Part shown: positions 33,833-46,903 of the stretch, one piece after another | Position numbering within the stretch: the first letter of the stretch is position 1 | Layout of the letters: the number at the start of each line of letters is the position of its first letter | Assembly (NCBI RefSeq): GCF_009017415.1 | Contig: NC_092408.1 | Location: 4,092,001 to 4,156,000 of the forward strand | Reading direction: 5' to 3' | Length of the DNA stretch: 64,000 nucleotides | Source of the DNA: Aspergillus flavus | Lineage: Eukaryota > Ascomycota > Eurotiomycetes > Eurotiales > Aspergillaceae | Position numbers and translations under genes: made by a program | Notes under the pieces: model-generated | Told to the model about the DNA's origin: nothing | Database searches by the model: none | Seen by the model: the letters and a program-made list of their open reading frames with translations, nothing else

Positions 33833-35150
33833 GATAGTGCTCGATGTCAGACTGGTTCCTGCAACAGGAATCTACCGGTTGAACGAATCAAAGAATCAAA
33901 AGCCAACGCAAGTCGTGTGCGATGCTCGAGGTGGATTCAATATCACCACACTCATGACCGAGCCAAGTCTGCAGAACACGACGAACAGAAGTTTTTGAAA
34001 GGAGAGGAGATCGAAAAGTTAATTATTATGGAAAAACAAAGAAAAGAAAAAAGAAAACAGGAGAAAAAGACACAGACAGGAGAAACCATGCAAGGGGGAC
34101 AGGCAAGCAATGTACTTTTATTTTGTGTACAGTACGAACAGTAATCTACTTCAAGCGTTATCATTCGACAATACCTGGTGGGTCTACGTATTATACATTT
34201 CCCATTGGCTGGTGACGTAACCTTGGTCAGTGTGATATTGTAAAGTAAACAAGCACTCGCGACGTGGAAAGGGCAATCTTTGGGGTGATCAACCATACTT
34301 GGCTTTTTGGCACTCTGCTCTGCACCAATCCAGGAGTCTTGATGCGTGCATATCAGCAACCCAGTGGACTGGCAGCACCCCCAGTTCCAATGAAGCTAGT
34401 TCTATCGATCTATCAGCTTCAGTGGCGTACATATCATGCAACCAGGTCTCCCCATCGAATTACAACAACCTGATTGGCTGGTCCGTCCAAATTAAAAAAA
34501 TGATACAGTGCGACTCGGACTCAAGAACACTTGAATCAGTTAAACATATACACGTTTCACTGCGTTATTACCAGGGTTTAATACAGCTCACCTGTATCAG
34601 CCACACGGCCTAACCTTTGCTAAGTTATTGACGCGTCGGGTTTTCTATGGGAACCCATACCCGCCCCGAACCCGCATGGGTTTAGGTTTATGCTTAAATA
34701 CGTATAACATGGTTGAGGGACAGAAGACTCCGAGGTTGTGGGTAGAACCCGAAACCCCGCAGAGCGACCCACCCCGGGTCGGGGCGATACGATCGATTAC
34801 TGTATTATATATATGATACAGAGCTATGTCGCAGTAATCTATATTTAGATTATATTGTAAATGTACCCACTACGTAGGTCTCCTTGTGTTTAAACTGGTT
34901 GCTTTGGTATAAGTACAGAAATATGAGATACTCAGGAGTCAGGATCATTACGGAAGGTGTGATGTGATATAAGCCTCACTCAGCCTCAGTAGAAGTTAGT
35001 ATGTGTGAAAAGGCCTAGCTCCCGCGGTCTAGACCGATTCAGATATAGCCCCATCCCCACCTCCAACCCCCCTGATCGCCTTCTATCTTAAGCGTCATGG
35101 CGAGAACAGCTCAAACTGCCCGGGATCCATCAGATCCACCCACATGATGG
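33833..35150. other. Intergenic, right border of the cluster
   Basis: This 1.3-kb region has an A-rich tract near 34020-34080 and AT-rich stretches near 34800-34860. No domain-bearing ORF, tRNA or repeat was recognised. It marks the change from the biosynthetic block to unrelated genes. Confidence 0.5.
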
Positions 35151-36590
35151 ATGCAGCGGGAATATGTCGACCATGCAGGCAACACTGTCATTCTGGGGAA
35201 GGTGGCCGCCTACGAAAGCCAGTTCTATAGGCCGGAAGACGGTGAAGCTTACCGACTTCAAGTATACAGCACGACCCCCATCCAGCCAGAGGAGCTCAAC
35301 AAGCTGTATGAATATCTTTGCTTTGACCTCAGCCAGCGCCCCTTTTTGGAGATCTACTCATACAACCCCCCGGATGGGCTGGCCTGCGTGGAGCATCAGC
35401 GTCGTGAAGTTGCTCATCGGAAGCGTCTCCAAGCCGAACAGCGTCATGGTGAATACGACGAGTCTCTTGCCCCTTTGATTCCAACGATGCGTACTGGCTT
35501 TGATGATCAGTTCATGTCAGGATTCTGTTTCCTGCTCACGTCGAAGAGCTACCTCCAGGGTTCATTCCGAGACAATGACCACGGAACGGGTCCCTTGTGG
35601 ATTAGCTTCGATCGGAGTCTTCCATCCGCTGTGAAGAAGCTGGACATGATAAAACGCCTCGGAAGTCCAGCAACTAATCTTCGAACCTTTGCAGAGTGGG
35701 GCATTTTAGTCAACCCCGAAACTCGCGATATCAACGTGAAAACTACCGCCGATCAGAGCGAAATGGGCTCTGACCTGAAAGAGCTCATGACAGGAATCTA
35801 TTCGACATATGTTTATGGGGAAATAGATTATGGACTTCATGAACCGCCCCCTCCCGCACTGTCCGAGACTCTGACTTTCCATCATACCCAGCAGATTTTG
35901 GAGCAGCAAAGGCAAATGATAGAAGGCCAATCCGTGGACTTGAATGTACTCCACCTTACTTGGGGACCTGAACACAAAACAGTCACGGTTACAAACTACT
36001 CTTTGGATAGCGAATATGACCTTCAATATGTCATCTACGTCCAGTTCCTCGCGGATATAGAACAGGACAAGACCGCCCTCCTGGAGACCGTTGCACGCAC
36101 ATTCACTGCTGGTATCATCTCCCATCTTCCTGCGTCCAAAACAATTTACTTTGAATTCCGGATTCCTGGCTCCTCCTCCTTGTCTTCTCTTTTATCCGCT
36201 CCGCCCAACGGGTTTGATGTCGGTGCCTCCCATGAGTTTGAGCCGGGTACCACCATGAGGGCCCTGCCTCTGATTAACCGTGACTTTTCTATTCGTCCGT
36301 TGCCTCATCACTTCTTTACTGTGGTCCTTGATAAGCCTTCCTGCATTCAAGAACCTGGTGTGCTATTTTATACTCTCTGGACCGATCCTCGGCAGTACAT
36401 TGAGTCGCAAACCGCCGATATTATTATTGAGACTCGGCGGAGCGCTGGGATTCACGAAGCTGCAAGAAGGCTTGCAATGCTTGCAGTGGAAGAGAACAAC
36501 CAAGATAGTGCAAGGAAGCTCACACGGGAGGAGCATATGGAATTATTGTCTTTGTCGCCTGAGGAGTATGAGCAGAAAATGATCTTTTAG
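35151..36590 (+). CDS. Hypothetical protein, intact single-exon ORF
   Basis: A 479-codon open frame with no need for introns. The family is not recognised. The N-terminal part (residues about 1-170) has mixed strands and helices; YLCFDLSQRPFLEIYSYNPP and RTFAEWGILVNPETRD are distinctive. The middle has AGIISHLPASKTIYFEFRIP and the C-terminus is an acidic helix (LTREEHMELLSLSPEEYEQ). No signal peptide, membrane helix or cofactor motif was seen. The start at 35151 is the first ATG in frame after an upstream TGA. It lies between the toxin cluster and a decayed carbohydrate-enzyme block, so context gives no clue. Confidence 0.7.
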   Translation: MQREYVDHAGNTVILGKVAAYESQFYRPEDGEAYRLQVYSTTPIQPEELNKLYEYLCFDLSQRPFLEIYSYNPPDGLACVEHQRREVAHRKRLQAEQRHGEYDESLAPLIPTMRTGFDDQFMSGFCFLLTSKSYLQGSFRDNDHGTGPLWISFDRSLPSAVKKLDMIKRLGSPATNLRTFAEWGILVNPETRDINVKTTADQSEMGSDLKELMTGIYSTYVYGEIDYGLHEPPPPALSETLTFHHTQQILEQQRQMIEGQSVDLNVLHLTWGPEHKTVTVTNYSLDSEYDLQYVIYVQFLADIEQDKTALLETVARTFTAGIISHLPASKTIYFEFRIPGSSSLSSLLSAPPNGFDVGASHEFEPGTTMRALPLINRDFSIRPLPHHFFTVVLDKPSCIQEPGVLFYTLWTDPRQYIESQTADIIIETRRSAGIHEAARRLAMLAVEENNQDSARKLTREEHMELLSLSPEEYEQKMIF

Positions 36591-37397
36591 CGTTTCTTCA
36601 ACGGGAGGTCAAGGAGGAAGAGTTACATAGTGTCAGAGCAAGTGGTGTGGTATCAGATAAATCGACCTGGATCGGTTGAGACGTTTGAAAGATGAGAGGT
36701 AGTTGACATATTAAGAGTCATTTCCCGGTTGAAGTTCATCATTACTGCATGTGCACTGTTTGACTTGATGTAGCCGTGGCGATATTCATATGCAGGTATA
36801 TTCAAACCCGTTGAGGGAAATAGTCGCAATAAAATTACAATAGTACTCGATCTTATGCGATATTAATTAGGCCGATCGATTCCTTGCTGGAATAATAGAC
36901 GGTCTACAACTTATATGTTAATTTGTACTTTGGTATTTTAAAGTAGTAACTCAACACTTATCAGTTACAGACTTCTACTATTATCTCAGTCAGTCCTCTA
37001 TAGCCTATGTGATATATGGAATACCCCATCACTTCTCATAGCGTGACGGGACATGAGTTGTGATAGAAGCGAATTGCTAAATATCAAAGGTAACAAGATG
37101 GAGAAAAATCGCGGTGGACATATATTGGGCGAAGTCGAATCCGGGTTGTAGGACGCAAACATTGTGTTGATGATCCTCCATCTCCTTACCTTAACTATGA
37201 TTCTGTCTCACCGTGTCACATATTGAACTATTGTTTCAAGCAACCGGCACAGTAACAAAGGGGTGGGGAAACTAGACCGTAGTGTTCAAATGCAGGTTCG
37301 TTTGTAATAGCCATGATTAACGTAATACGCCGAATGTTTCTATCTATAGCGAATGACTCAATAATGTTCAATGAATCTCGAGAGGGCATCACGACAC
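36591..37397. other. Intergenic, nothing recognised
   Basis: This 0.8-kb AT-rich stretch between the hypothetical gene and the pectinesterase remnant has no supported feature. Confidence 0.45.
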
Positions 37398-38350
37398 TCA
37401 GTATGCTTTATCATACCATCCCGTGTCACCACCCCAGAGCTGTGATTTGGCCATAGCGGCAGATGCCGGTGTCTCATAGAGTCTTACAGAGGTATTTGAC
37501 CCGGCGCCTGTGTTTTCATACTCCATGAAAATCCTACTCAAGAGGTTAATAACAACCATTTCCCAATTTATCACTAGGAACAATACATACGGTGTAGCTC
37601 CTTCGGCCATTGGTGCCCAGCCTTCGGGGTGGACGACACCAGTTAAAGTGGAGTATTGGTAGATCACCCTGGCAAGGGGACGCCATGGTCTTCCTAGGAA
37701 CACCTTCCCATCGACGATGGCACCGGCGGCCGCAGTTATCTGAGAATTCTTGAGTAATGGTCCTACAGGTATCCTATTATCGAAGAATTTGTTTTGAACG
37801 TACCACGCTGTGATCAATAACATACTATGCTTGGTCCGTGCCGTAGGTTCGCGAACTGGCGGTGATGTATCCTCCTCCTGAGGATGTCATGGTGCCTATA
37901 GTACAGCAGAAAAGTTAACTTATGGAAATATGTACTGGGCAGAGCTGTCTAAGGACACACACATTCACCAAACCAAGCCGCAGCATCTCCGAAGATATAG
38001 TCAACCGCACCTACAACGCTCCCAGTGTCAGTCATCTTTACTCTAAATATGAGTGATATTTATCACACTTTTAATATAGCAACCGAGTAATATTGCATGC
38101 CCGACTTGGCGTATAGGGTATCTTGATAAGATTTGAAACCACAGCCGTAAAAACCTTGGTGCAATCCAATACCGGTATATGCAACGGCCTAGGTCATATA
38201 GCATTAATCTTTCAGATTCAAACGATGATAGAGTGTCTCGTGCGGCATACTGGCCATCTGTTGTATTCTCAATGTTGACATTGTAAAAGCTCACATTGTG
38301 GTTGCTAACCCAAACGGTAGAGCTGGCATCGAGAGAGCCCGCATCATATT
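37398..38350 (-). pseudogene. Pectinesterase remnant, 5'-truncated and frameshifted
   Basis: Pieces of a carbohydrate-esterase family 8 protein appear in order but in different frames. First is TVWVSNHNVSFYNVNIENT (from about 38330). Next is GFYGCGFKSYQD, then YYS and a block reading GAVDYIFGDAAAWFG, and last GKVFLGRPWRPLARVIYQ with the conserved GRPW, ending in DTGWYDKAY at 37398. Joining the pieces needs at least two frame changes (one near the intron after NTT, one after YYS), and an in-frame TAA precedes the first block. No N-terminal third or signal peptide was found. The gene is inactive as far as sequence shows. Confidence 0.75.
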
Positions 38351-38648
38351 AGCGTACCATGACTCGCCTTTGAGGCATGAGTCAGTTGTCGTCTTTAAGC
38401 TTGCCCGTCTACGGAGTACCGAGCATTTCCCACATGGCTCGGATCAATTGACTAAGGCGGCCAAGGCCAAGCCCGTCTTGTTGAAACAATGTTTTAGCTT
38501 TGTACTGTACGAATAGGCATTGTGCTGTATAGAGGCTTATGAGAAGGCTTTAGAAGCTTGCTAGTGAATTGCCATCTCCAGAAAGGCCCCAGTTTACACA
38601 ACATATACCGTGCCGTATACATGGTAGACGCTTGATATGAGATCCAGA

Positions 38649-39833
38649 CTACCACCACCGGATCCGTTGATCAATCCACTGAACATTGCCCGGCGTGCCC
38701 TCCTCAGTTAGAAACACCTTTGCCGGTGAGTTACACTCTTCCCACGTTTCTTTGTCTAATATCACACTATAAATGTATTCCCGCCGTGCTCCAACATTCC
38801 ATCCAGGCCCAATATTCTCATACACTCCCATGAGCGTTTGCTCCGTAATGGGCGCCTGCCAAAGCACATACCCACTATCCTGAATCGTACCATCTTCGTA
38901 AGTCTCCGCAAAGATACTCCGATGTCCACTATTCCAGGGTCTACCGAGGGCACACCGTCCCTTCTGCTCTACCACAACGGAAGCATTCGCAGCATTGATT
39001 GAAGAGGCATGCACATAAACCCCGAACTTATTGGGATACGTCATGTTCGTCCCCTTCCAAGCCGTGATCCCACCTCCATACCCCTGAAGCACCAAGTCAC
39101 ACAGTTCCAACCATGCAGTGCCAAACCCATACAGGAAATCAGTCTGTTTGGCCACGATGCTGGAGTGGAAATAAGCATTCCCCAATTTTCCAACATATAC
39201 CGTATCCTGGTAACTGTAGAACCCGGAATAATAGAACCCGCCGTTGGCACGGGAGAAGCTCAATGCATTTGCAGGACCGGCCGACTGTTCGGCGTAGACG
39301 TTCCGGAAATCAATATTGTAGGTCCGGAAGTCGCTACACCCGAAAGGTGTTCCATCTGGGACGGCGAGACCCTCGGGTCCGGACCCTGTCAGACTTGCGT
39401 TGAGGGTCGGCGCAACGATCAGAACGCTGGTGTAGACATTGTCCGTGTAGATTCCTTGCTCGGTGGCTGCAACCCAGCGGACGTGAACAGAGTTCGTTGA
39501 GGCATTGTGCGGGCTATTCGATTCCCCGAGCAGTGTCAGGGGCCCCGGCTGGGTGATATTCAGTTGTTCCGTATAGGTTCCCGAAAGGATGAGGACTGTG
39601 TGGCTCGTGTCATCATGTGGGAGGGAGTCGATGGCGCCTTAGATAGTGCGGATGTGTGCCTTTTCATTCGGAGCGGAGACGAGGATTGTGTTCTTTGGAC
39701 AGCCTTCAAGGGGGTTTTCTGGCGTTAAGGCTTGACATGCTTCTGGGAAGGAATAATCTCCTCCAGATGGTTGCCCCCAGGCCAAGGAAACGACACAGAT
39801 CCCAATGCAAAAGAACCAAGAAATAATAGCCAT
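38649..39833 (-). pseudogene. Pectinesterase with a single nonsense codon
   Basis: One uninterrupted frame of 395 codons from ATG 39833 to the stop at 38649, except for TAA at 39639-39641 (codon 65). A signal peptide (MAIISWFFCIGICVVSLAWG) starts it. Family CE8 landmarks are intact on both sides: GAIDSLP just after the stop, FYSYQDTVYVG, YGFGTAWLELCD and the substrate loop ALGRPWNSGHRS. Relatives have Gln at the stop position (TIQxAIDSL), so one C-to-T change on the coding strand explains it. This is a secreted pectin-demethylating enzyme in healthy copies. Loss looks recent, since no other lesion was found. It could also be a sequencing error. Confidence 0.8.
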
Positions 39834-40214
39834 GACAATGATGTGTATCTCCAATATATCTGCCCGTTATAAGATGCCGACGTTCCCACCTTTTTAGACG
39901 TCCTCGTCCTTGGTTGGAGCGACATGATCGCTGAATCCTTCGAAGATGAGTTTAGACGGATTTGCCTGTTACTCTGAGCGTTTGATTTTGTCAATTTATC
40001 CTCTGCCTAATCAACATGTTCCCTAGGAGATCTTTAACATAGAAGTAGTGTTTACTTGGGCATGTCCACATAGCTTGGTATTGAGCTTCGGACTAATCAA
40101 ATACTCTATTCCACCAACCACGTCGTCGCCGCAACTCTTATGTCTCCGCCATATTGTGCTTCTATAACGCCATTGGACAACATTGGTCGATGAATTTCCA
40201 TCAATGGCAGTCTG
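39834..40214. other. Intergenic, nothing recognised
   Basis: A 380-nt gap upstream of the pectinesterase and downstream of the GH43 remnant; both genes point the same way. No feature was seen. Confidence 0.45.
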
Positions 40215-41299
40215 TTATGAGGGGTACTCGTTCTTGCTATTGGAGATGTCTCCCGAACGTCGTCTACATCCTATGCTACTGATCGACTTCAGATGAACGC
40301 CCACTGGCCATTTTGTGTCAGTCTTTCTCGCAACTTGCCGTTTGGTCCTCTGCTTAATTTTCACATCCTTGAATACAGGAAATTCCCCATCAACCCACTC
40401 AACACTTGTCAGGAACGTCTCCCTTCCCAGCGGATAAAAATTCCCATACTCCCGCCTCGCGAGCATCACACACCACCATTGCCCATCCTTATCATAGACG
40501 AGGTCCCCATGTCCCACACACTGAACAACTCCACTTGACCCCTCAGCCGTCAACACAGGGTTCGCTAGATCGCTTTCAAATGGACCCCAGATACTTCGTG
40601 ACCGAGCCATAGTAATTTTATGTCGAGCGTGAGTCCCACCCTCCGCAATCAGCAGATAATACCATCCATCCTTGTAATAGACGTGTGGACCCTCGGGCAC
40701 CTTTCCTGTTGCACCAGACCAGATATCCCTAGCCCCAGTGAGAAGTTGTCCAGTGGCAACATCAATTTCCGCCTGCCGTATCACCGTCGCTGGATTCTGA
40801 TCATATCCATAGATCCAGCTCCCCTGGACATAAACCTTCCCGTTCTTATCGAAGAAGAGACTTAGGTCTATACCATGAAAATCGAAGTAGATAAGCTTGC
40901 TATAGGAATTTGGATCCGAGAGGTCTATGGCTGTTAGAATGAAGTTCGACGAGTGAAAGTCCGTATTACTTGGCATATTGGCTGTGTCGGTGAGGTTTGT
41001 GCAAACAATGTAGAATACACCATTATGGTACCGAATGGTCGGGGCGTGTATGCCACCCGTGAATAATTCTCGGCGCGATGCGTTGTTATCTTTGTTGTTG
41101 CTTGATTGAGGGAGATTTGAGAGGGCCGATTGATAGCGTTCCCTATCAGTTCCCAGTTGATCAAATCCTTGGACTTGTGAATGGGGATGCCGGGGAAGAA
41201 CTGGAAGCTGGAGTTGGCCATGTAGAAGACATCCCCTACGCGGATACATGATGGATCGGAATAGAAACCGGGGATGATGGGGTTTGTGAAGGTGGACAT
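40215..41299 (-). pseudogene. GH43 beta-xylosidase/arabinanase-like gene, frameshifted and truncated
   Basis: The start at 41299 gives STFTNPIIPGFYSDPSC with the catalytic-base Asp of family GH43. The frame then slips by one nt near 41085-41089, after NQATTKI, and the other frame continues with RRELFTGGIHAPTIRYHNG. The general-acid Glu is in VPEGPHVYYKDGWYYLL. No GT-AG intron fits the slip. The product ends at about 360 codons, while two-domain fungal GH43 enzymes of this type usually run to 500-550 and have a C-terminal beta-sandwich; that part is missing. Both the catalytic Asp and Glu are still encoded. Likely dead. Confidence 0.75.
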
Positions 41300-42668
41300 G
41301 TTGCACCGGTATGAAGGATTAACAAGTGTGTTTAATCTTAGCTTGGCTGTCGTTGAGGTTTATCGATAAGGTCTTTTCAACCTTATTAGTACGTGAAAAA
41401 CAGGTTGTCTAGATAAGATGGCATTAGCCTGAATCGTTTAAACTGCCAATACTCCCGGGGATCTGGTTGGACATGACTCGGGTATGTTGGTTAATGCTTA
41501 TTGTATTTGAGTGCTCTTAAACCCATTCTCACTTGTGATTATCCACCAATCAGATGCCATCGATCCCCTCATAGCTATCTAGATCAGAAAATAGGAAGGT
41601 ATACCTACCGTAATACCGAAATAGAGCAATGAATAATGACATATATGAAGCGGGGAGGAAGGCATTACTGATATAGAGGCGCAAATACTCCATGGCTCAC
41701 CAGGTTGTTCAGTGATTATGTTTGGCATAATTGGAGCTAATCTACAGATAACACAGTTAAATAAGAAGCCTTACGTTAATGCTCTCGAACTGTAACCATT
41801 ATTTAATCCTATTCGGTATCTGGTTATGTGAGGTCTGGGTACATTGCCAGTCTCTCATAAGAGACGTCCATTCTTTTGGGTATATGCCATGTTTATTCCA
41901 AGGCCAGGTTCAGAGGCTCATTGATATAGTGACGCTAGACTCGAAGACACTGCGGTCCCAAAGATAAAGCCTGCTTGCTACAAAAGCCGACAAGCACATT
42001 AACGGCTAACACACGTTGTCTCGTATTTTAACACATATCAGAAGGCTGCGGTATGCGTTGCCTCTGTATCTTCGTGGGTATGATAATTAATCTATGGGAA
42101 CTTCAAAGCGACGGAGAAAATTCAACAGCGGAGGCTGAAGACCCGGTTGTTCGGTGGTAAATGCTCAGTTGGCAGCGAGCCGCCCTAAGACATATGGCAG
42201 AGCGACACCCTATGAACTACCAGACTTGTTGAAGCCAACCAGGCACTTACAGAAAAGTAAAAGCCTGGATTCCTGCATTGCCAGTATGTTTCTAGCATGC
42301 GTTTCCTTTCGCTCTGAGACTACCGGACTGTGTTGCCAGTCTACCTCCAGCGACGCAAAGGATAGAAGATTTTGGTCTACATTAACGCAGCAGAGATCAT
42401 GAGAATTTCATATACAAGATCGTTTTATTATCCAGGCGACCCACTAGCCTCCACATTCCCGGAACCTTTATGCGAAGATATGCTATTGGACCACGTTGCA
42501 TTCAGGCTAGGCGCCCCGTCCTGCATTAACCAAACCCTTTCAAGTATATTGACCGGCAATTGAAAAGCTAAAGGAGTTAGAAGACGGGCCGAGGATAAGA
42601 AGTATTTAATATAAGTCGTATGCTGGTCGCCAACCTAAACCTAGGTTGTTTCAATTGCCTCAGTTAAT
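41300..42668. other. Intergenic, nothing recognised
   Basis: A 1.4-kb region between divergent genes. No domain-bearing frame was found. One GGCGCC occurs near 42510 but without the AAA extension; judged background. Confidence 0.45.
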
Positions 42669-45134
42669 ATGACATTGCGATCGATTTCAGGGGACATAAA
42701 CCCTCACAAATTTAGAGTGGTCATTGTTGGCGGCTCAATCGCCGGCCTGACTCTGGCCCATGCTTTAGCTGCCAAGAAAATTGACTTTGTCATTCTCGAG
42801 GCTCGTGAGGAAATCGCTCCAAATGTTGGCGCAAGTATTGGCTTCACCGGTAACGCCCACCGGGTCCTGGACCAACTCGGTGTGTGGGATGAACTTGCGG
42901 AACTCGCAACCCCCATAATCCACAACTATGCATGGAATGATAAAGGCCATCAACTTGGTTACACGGAAGCCTTTAAGCTATCTCAAGTTCGGTTGGTTCC
43001 CATGTTCCCCTGATTGTGTGGTGTATACAGTTGCTAAGTACATGGTAGTCATGGATACCCAGTCATTTTCCTTACGCGACAGCAAGCACTGCACGTGCTC
43101 TGGGATAAATTGCCTGACAAGAGCCGTGTCCTAACTGGTAAAAAAGTAGTGAAGATGGAGCAATCCACTACTGAAGCAACGGTGCAGTGCCTTGATGGGT
43201 CTACCTACACGGGTGATATCGTTGTTGGTGCCGATGGGGTGCATAGTATTATTCATAAAGAAATGAGTCGACAAATGGAAACGATTCAGCTGAAAGATTC
43301 ATTGCGCTCTGAAAATAAGGGTATCTCCACTGATTGATGGTACTCTGCTTCAATGGTTGCTAACAATTGATATAGGAATGGTCATGCAATATCGCGGTGT
43401 CTTTGGTATTTCATACTCGGTTACAGGGATCAGAGAAGGAGAGATGCACAATGTCTTTGTAAAGGGGGCTTCGATCCTTGTTATTGGCTGTAAGGACCAT
43501 GTGTTTTGGATTGTTGGAGTCAAGATGGAAAGAACATACTACGCCTCAGAAGCTCTTCGTTTCGATCCGTCGCAACTGGAAGATAGCCTTGCATTTTTGA
43601 TGAACAAATACGTCTGCGCAGGAGTTCAATTTAAGGAGGTATACCAGCGAACTATTCGATGTAATCAGCTGCCTCTTGAAGAAGGTATGTTTAAACGATG
43701 GAATAGTGGAAGGGTAGCTTGTATTGGGGACTCGGTACACAAGGTACGACTATTCAGCTATTTGACATGACTTCAATTGGCCATTTCTGTTAACCCGATT
43801 TTAGATGACTCCAAACCTTGGCCAAGGAGGATGTTGCGCCATAGAAGATGCCGCAACCTTGGCCAATACGATATTAGAGATTGTGGAAACCCCAGAAAAA
43901 CAGCAGGTTCCAAATATCGAGACCAGACTGGAGTTCTGGGCAACTGCGAGCAAACCTAGAACGAGGCTGATCTGTACCTTGTCAGAGAGTGTGATTCGGA
44001 TGCAATCGCTAGATAATGTGGTCTATGAGATTACTGGCCCACTCTTTTCCAAATACTATATGGACACCTTTGCAGATCTCATATCTGACATGGGCGTGGG
44101 TGGAGAATGCATATCTTTTCTACCTCTACCAGAACGTCAACATACCGGGACGATGCCGTTCGGAAAACGGCATTATATCGGGGCCCCCATTATACCATCC
44201 GGCCGTCTATTTTGGACTATCCCGCTTCTGATTTGCTTCTTCTTAGGCATCATTACGTCTCCGGGAAAGGCCCCAGCTTCAAGCTCTTGGGACATTTATT
44301 CTGTGATTGCGGACTTAGGAATCTTCCAGGCTATTTGGACCATGGAAAGCGCAAGATTTTGCAATGTTATAACCTTCATGAGCTTGTAAGTCTTCTTTGC
44401 CTAATATTATTGGGATCCTGGAAATCTAATTGCAACATCAACCCAGATGCCTTCCCATTTCACTACTAGCCCACTCAAGCGTAGGCCTATGGAGAACAGT
44501 ACCCGCTTACTTTACTGTCTACTATATGTTCTCTGCATCGAAACGTCTCATTCCCGACAGCCGTTGTATACGATTATCATATGCCAAATCGATGATCCCT
44601 GCGCTGATAGTTGGCTTCTACGTACCCTCACTATGGGCTTGGAGCTGTCAATGGTCTTCGCTTCAGTTACTCCTTATACCGGTTATTTTTAGCTTCCTGC
44701 ATCGCTTCATGTCCAGCTATATACAGGATACGACTGTTGAAGACAGAATACAACGTCCAACAGCCGATCTGCCGTGGATCAGGGCGTCATTTGCTTTGAC
44801 AATTTTAATCTCGGGCGGCATCTCCGTATGCAGGCAATTTGAGGCCACTGGACATCCCCTCTCTATGACTTTCGAGGCGATTCTGAACGCCCAGACAATA
44901 GGTATCGGCAGCGCAGTGATCTGGACTATCTTGGAGTTAAAGAATGTGAGTAAAGAAAAGAAGCTACATCTACCCTGGTTATACATAGCTTTGGCTCTGC
45001 CTTTATGCCTTATCTTAGTCGGACCAGCAGCAACGTTTGCTTTGGGATGGGGTTTGAGAGAGGAGGTCCTGGCTAGAGATGATAGAGAGAAAGCGTTGAC
45101 AGATTCCGTTACTTCTAAGGCACATGTGATGTGA
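42669..45134 (+). CDS. FAD-dependent monooxygenase fused to a C-terminal membrane domain
   Basis: Five exons (42669-42991, 43049-43320, 43376-43743, 43805-44385, 44447-45134) join in frame to 743 residues. The N-terminal 430 residues are a PHBH-type (group A) monooxygenase: VVIVGGSIAGLTLAHAL for FAD, GADGVHS and RVACIGDSVHKMTPNLGQGG (FAD/ribityl). From about residue 475 on there are several hydrophobic helices, with SYAKSMIPALIVGFYVPSLW and DTTVEDR between them and GWGLREEVLA near the end. This two-part layout is known for FMOs in fungal meroterpenoid-like clusters. Substrate unknown. The neighbouring P450 (46904-48548) is convergent and could be a partner. No polyketide synthase, NRPS or prenyltransferase is near. 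Confidence 0.82.
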
Positions 45135-46903
45135 TGTGAAGTGGCTTTGGAATTGCTATTTGAGACTAGTTATCGTCCACAATGATGACATGTCACGTTG
45201 ATATACTATCTAATAAGGAGCCAGATTCTTATCACCAGTTATATCCAGGCGTTGAAGACTTGCCTGTATATCGAATTAGAGTTAGATACTAATTCTTTCA
45301 TTATATTTTGGCAACACTTGCCATCCATTTGTTTGCTAGACTACTAGCCTTGCCCGCCCTGTTGTCTGAATAACCACAGGCCAAATATCGGCGGTAAGCT
45401 ATATAGATAGAACCCAGAGCAATCTGAATCTTACATTTAAATTGATGTGATGTTTTGGTCTTTTGGAATGGATGGGCCTGGATATACCCTTACACAGGTG
45501 TACATTTCTCTACAACTCTGACTTACTCTAGAATTTTACCCAGCAACCAATCAGTGACAAAGATATATATAATCACAAAGATGAGTTATTCTACTAGCCG
45601 TTACACCTAAGAATATTACATAAACTACGACATGATTGTATCTCTATATACAAAAGCGCTGCGTGGATCCAAGTCAGGTTCCTCCCATTCCGGCCTCCTA
45701 ACCATATGACCATCACCCCCTCTGTTTCACTGCTCCATATCTGTGGCCGTCTACGCCTCGATTGTCCAATGCCAGCCCATACAATTAAATCTGGCGAATT
45801 ATGAGCGGTCAACTGTGTTCAAACGCCAGGATGACGCCGCCTATGCCAACATAGCCATTTCCTATGTGCTAAAACTATCCAGCTATATCCTAAATCTCTG
45901 GACAGCAGCGTGAACGAGCGGGATTGGCAACAGCTAGCGGATAGTGTAGAGCATTGGTAACAGTCACGGCCTGTGAGCTGGCAGCGACTGCAATACAAGG
46001 AAGCGGATTTCGGTGATGAGAGACCTTTTCCTGAGTCGTGGATCATGTCTCCTTCAGCAGGTCTGGACTCCTCACTACGTGATTTTGAACGTTGTATTGA
46101 CACAGGATAGTGGTCGGGCTACAGTATTATCATACGTGTTGTATTTTGCTCACTCTGTCTAATCCACATTGAGGTGTCTCCAGCGAATATGAGCTCGCGC
46201 GGTTGCGACGTGTGGGCGAGGTAAACCTTTCTTCGCATCTTCTTCAAACATGTTGCTAAGTGTATTCCTGTTTACATAGAAGACCGTCGCATCACACATT
46301 GTTCAGGTCATCGGACTATCCATGTCTAATGAAACAGTGGCAAACGGTTACTTCATGGCCTGTCATCTCTTGCACCGTTGTAAGGATATCCGTTCCCAGC
46401 CCCTTCCTTCCCTCGCTCATCGGACTCATATTGGACTAGATAGATATAAGATACGACACCCAGATGAGCAACGTGGTTCGATATGCTTTCATGAACGGGT
46501 CGAAACGGATGTCGGTTGGCGTACGACTTGGATGGTGCGGCATCTGGAACATCAATGGGGGAAGCTTTCTGGGCTGGACTCGAGTACTGGACCTCCAGTT
46601 TTATGTAGGGAATGTATTTACTATAGAAATATATAGAAGCATGGGAGTTTTGGGACGTGTTATGCTTTCTGTATTTACGTGAACATCTAGGCAGCACTTT
46701 TACCAATACGCCACTGTCTTTCCAGGTATAGATATACATTAGCCAACTTACCAGACAAATATGATAACCGATTCCATACTCACAAGGGTGTGGACGAAGC
46801 ACCCCAAAGGATACGTCTTACAATACTATCTGTCAATAAGACTAAAGGGCACATCGTTTCATCATTGCACATTAATATTCTTCGAAATCTAAATACTCTT
46901 AAA
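45135..46903. other. Convergent intergenic region, nothing recognised
   Basis: 1.8 kb between the 3' ends of the FMO and the P450. Several short frames exist, none with a domain or splice support. Unusually long for a convergent spacer in this genome, so a lost gene is possible. Confidence 0.4.
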
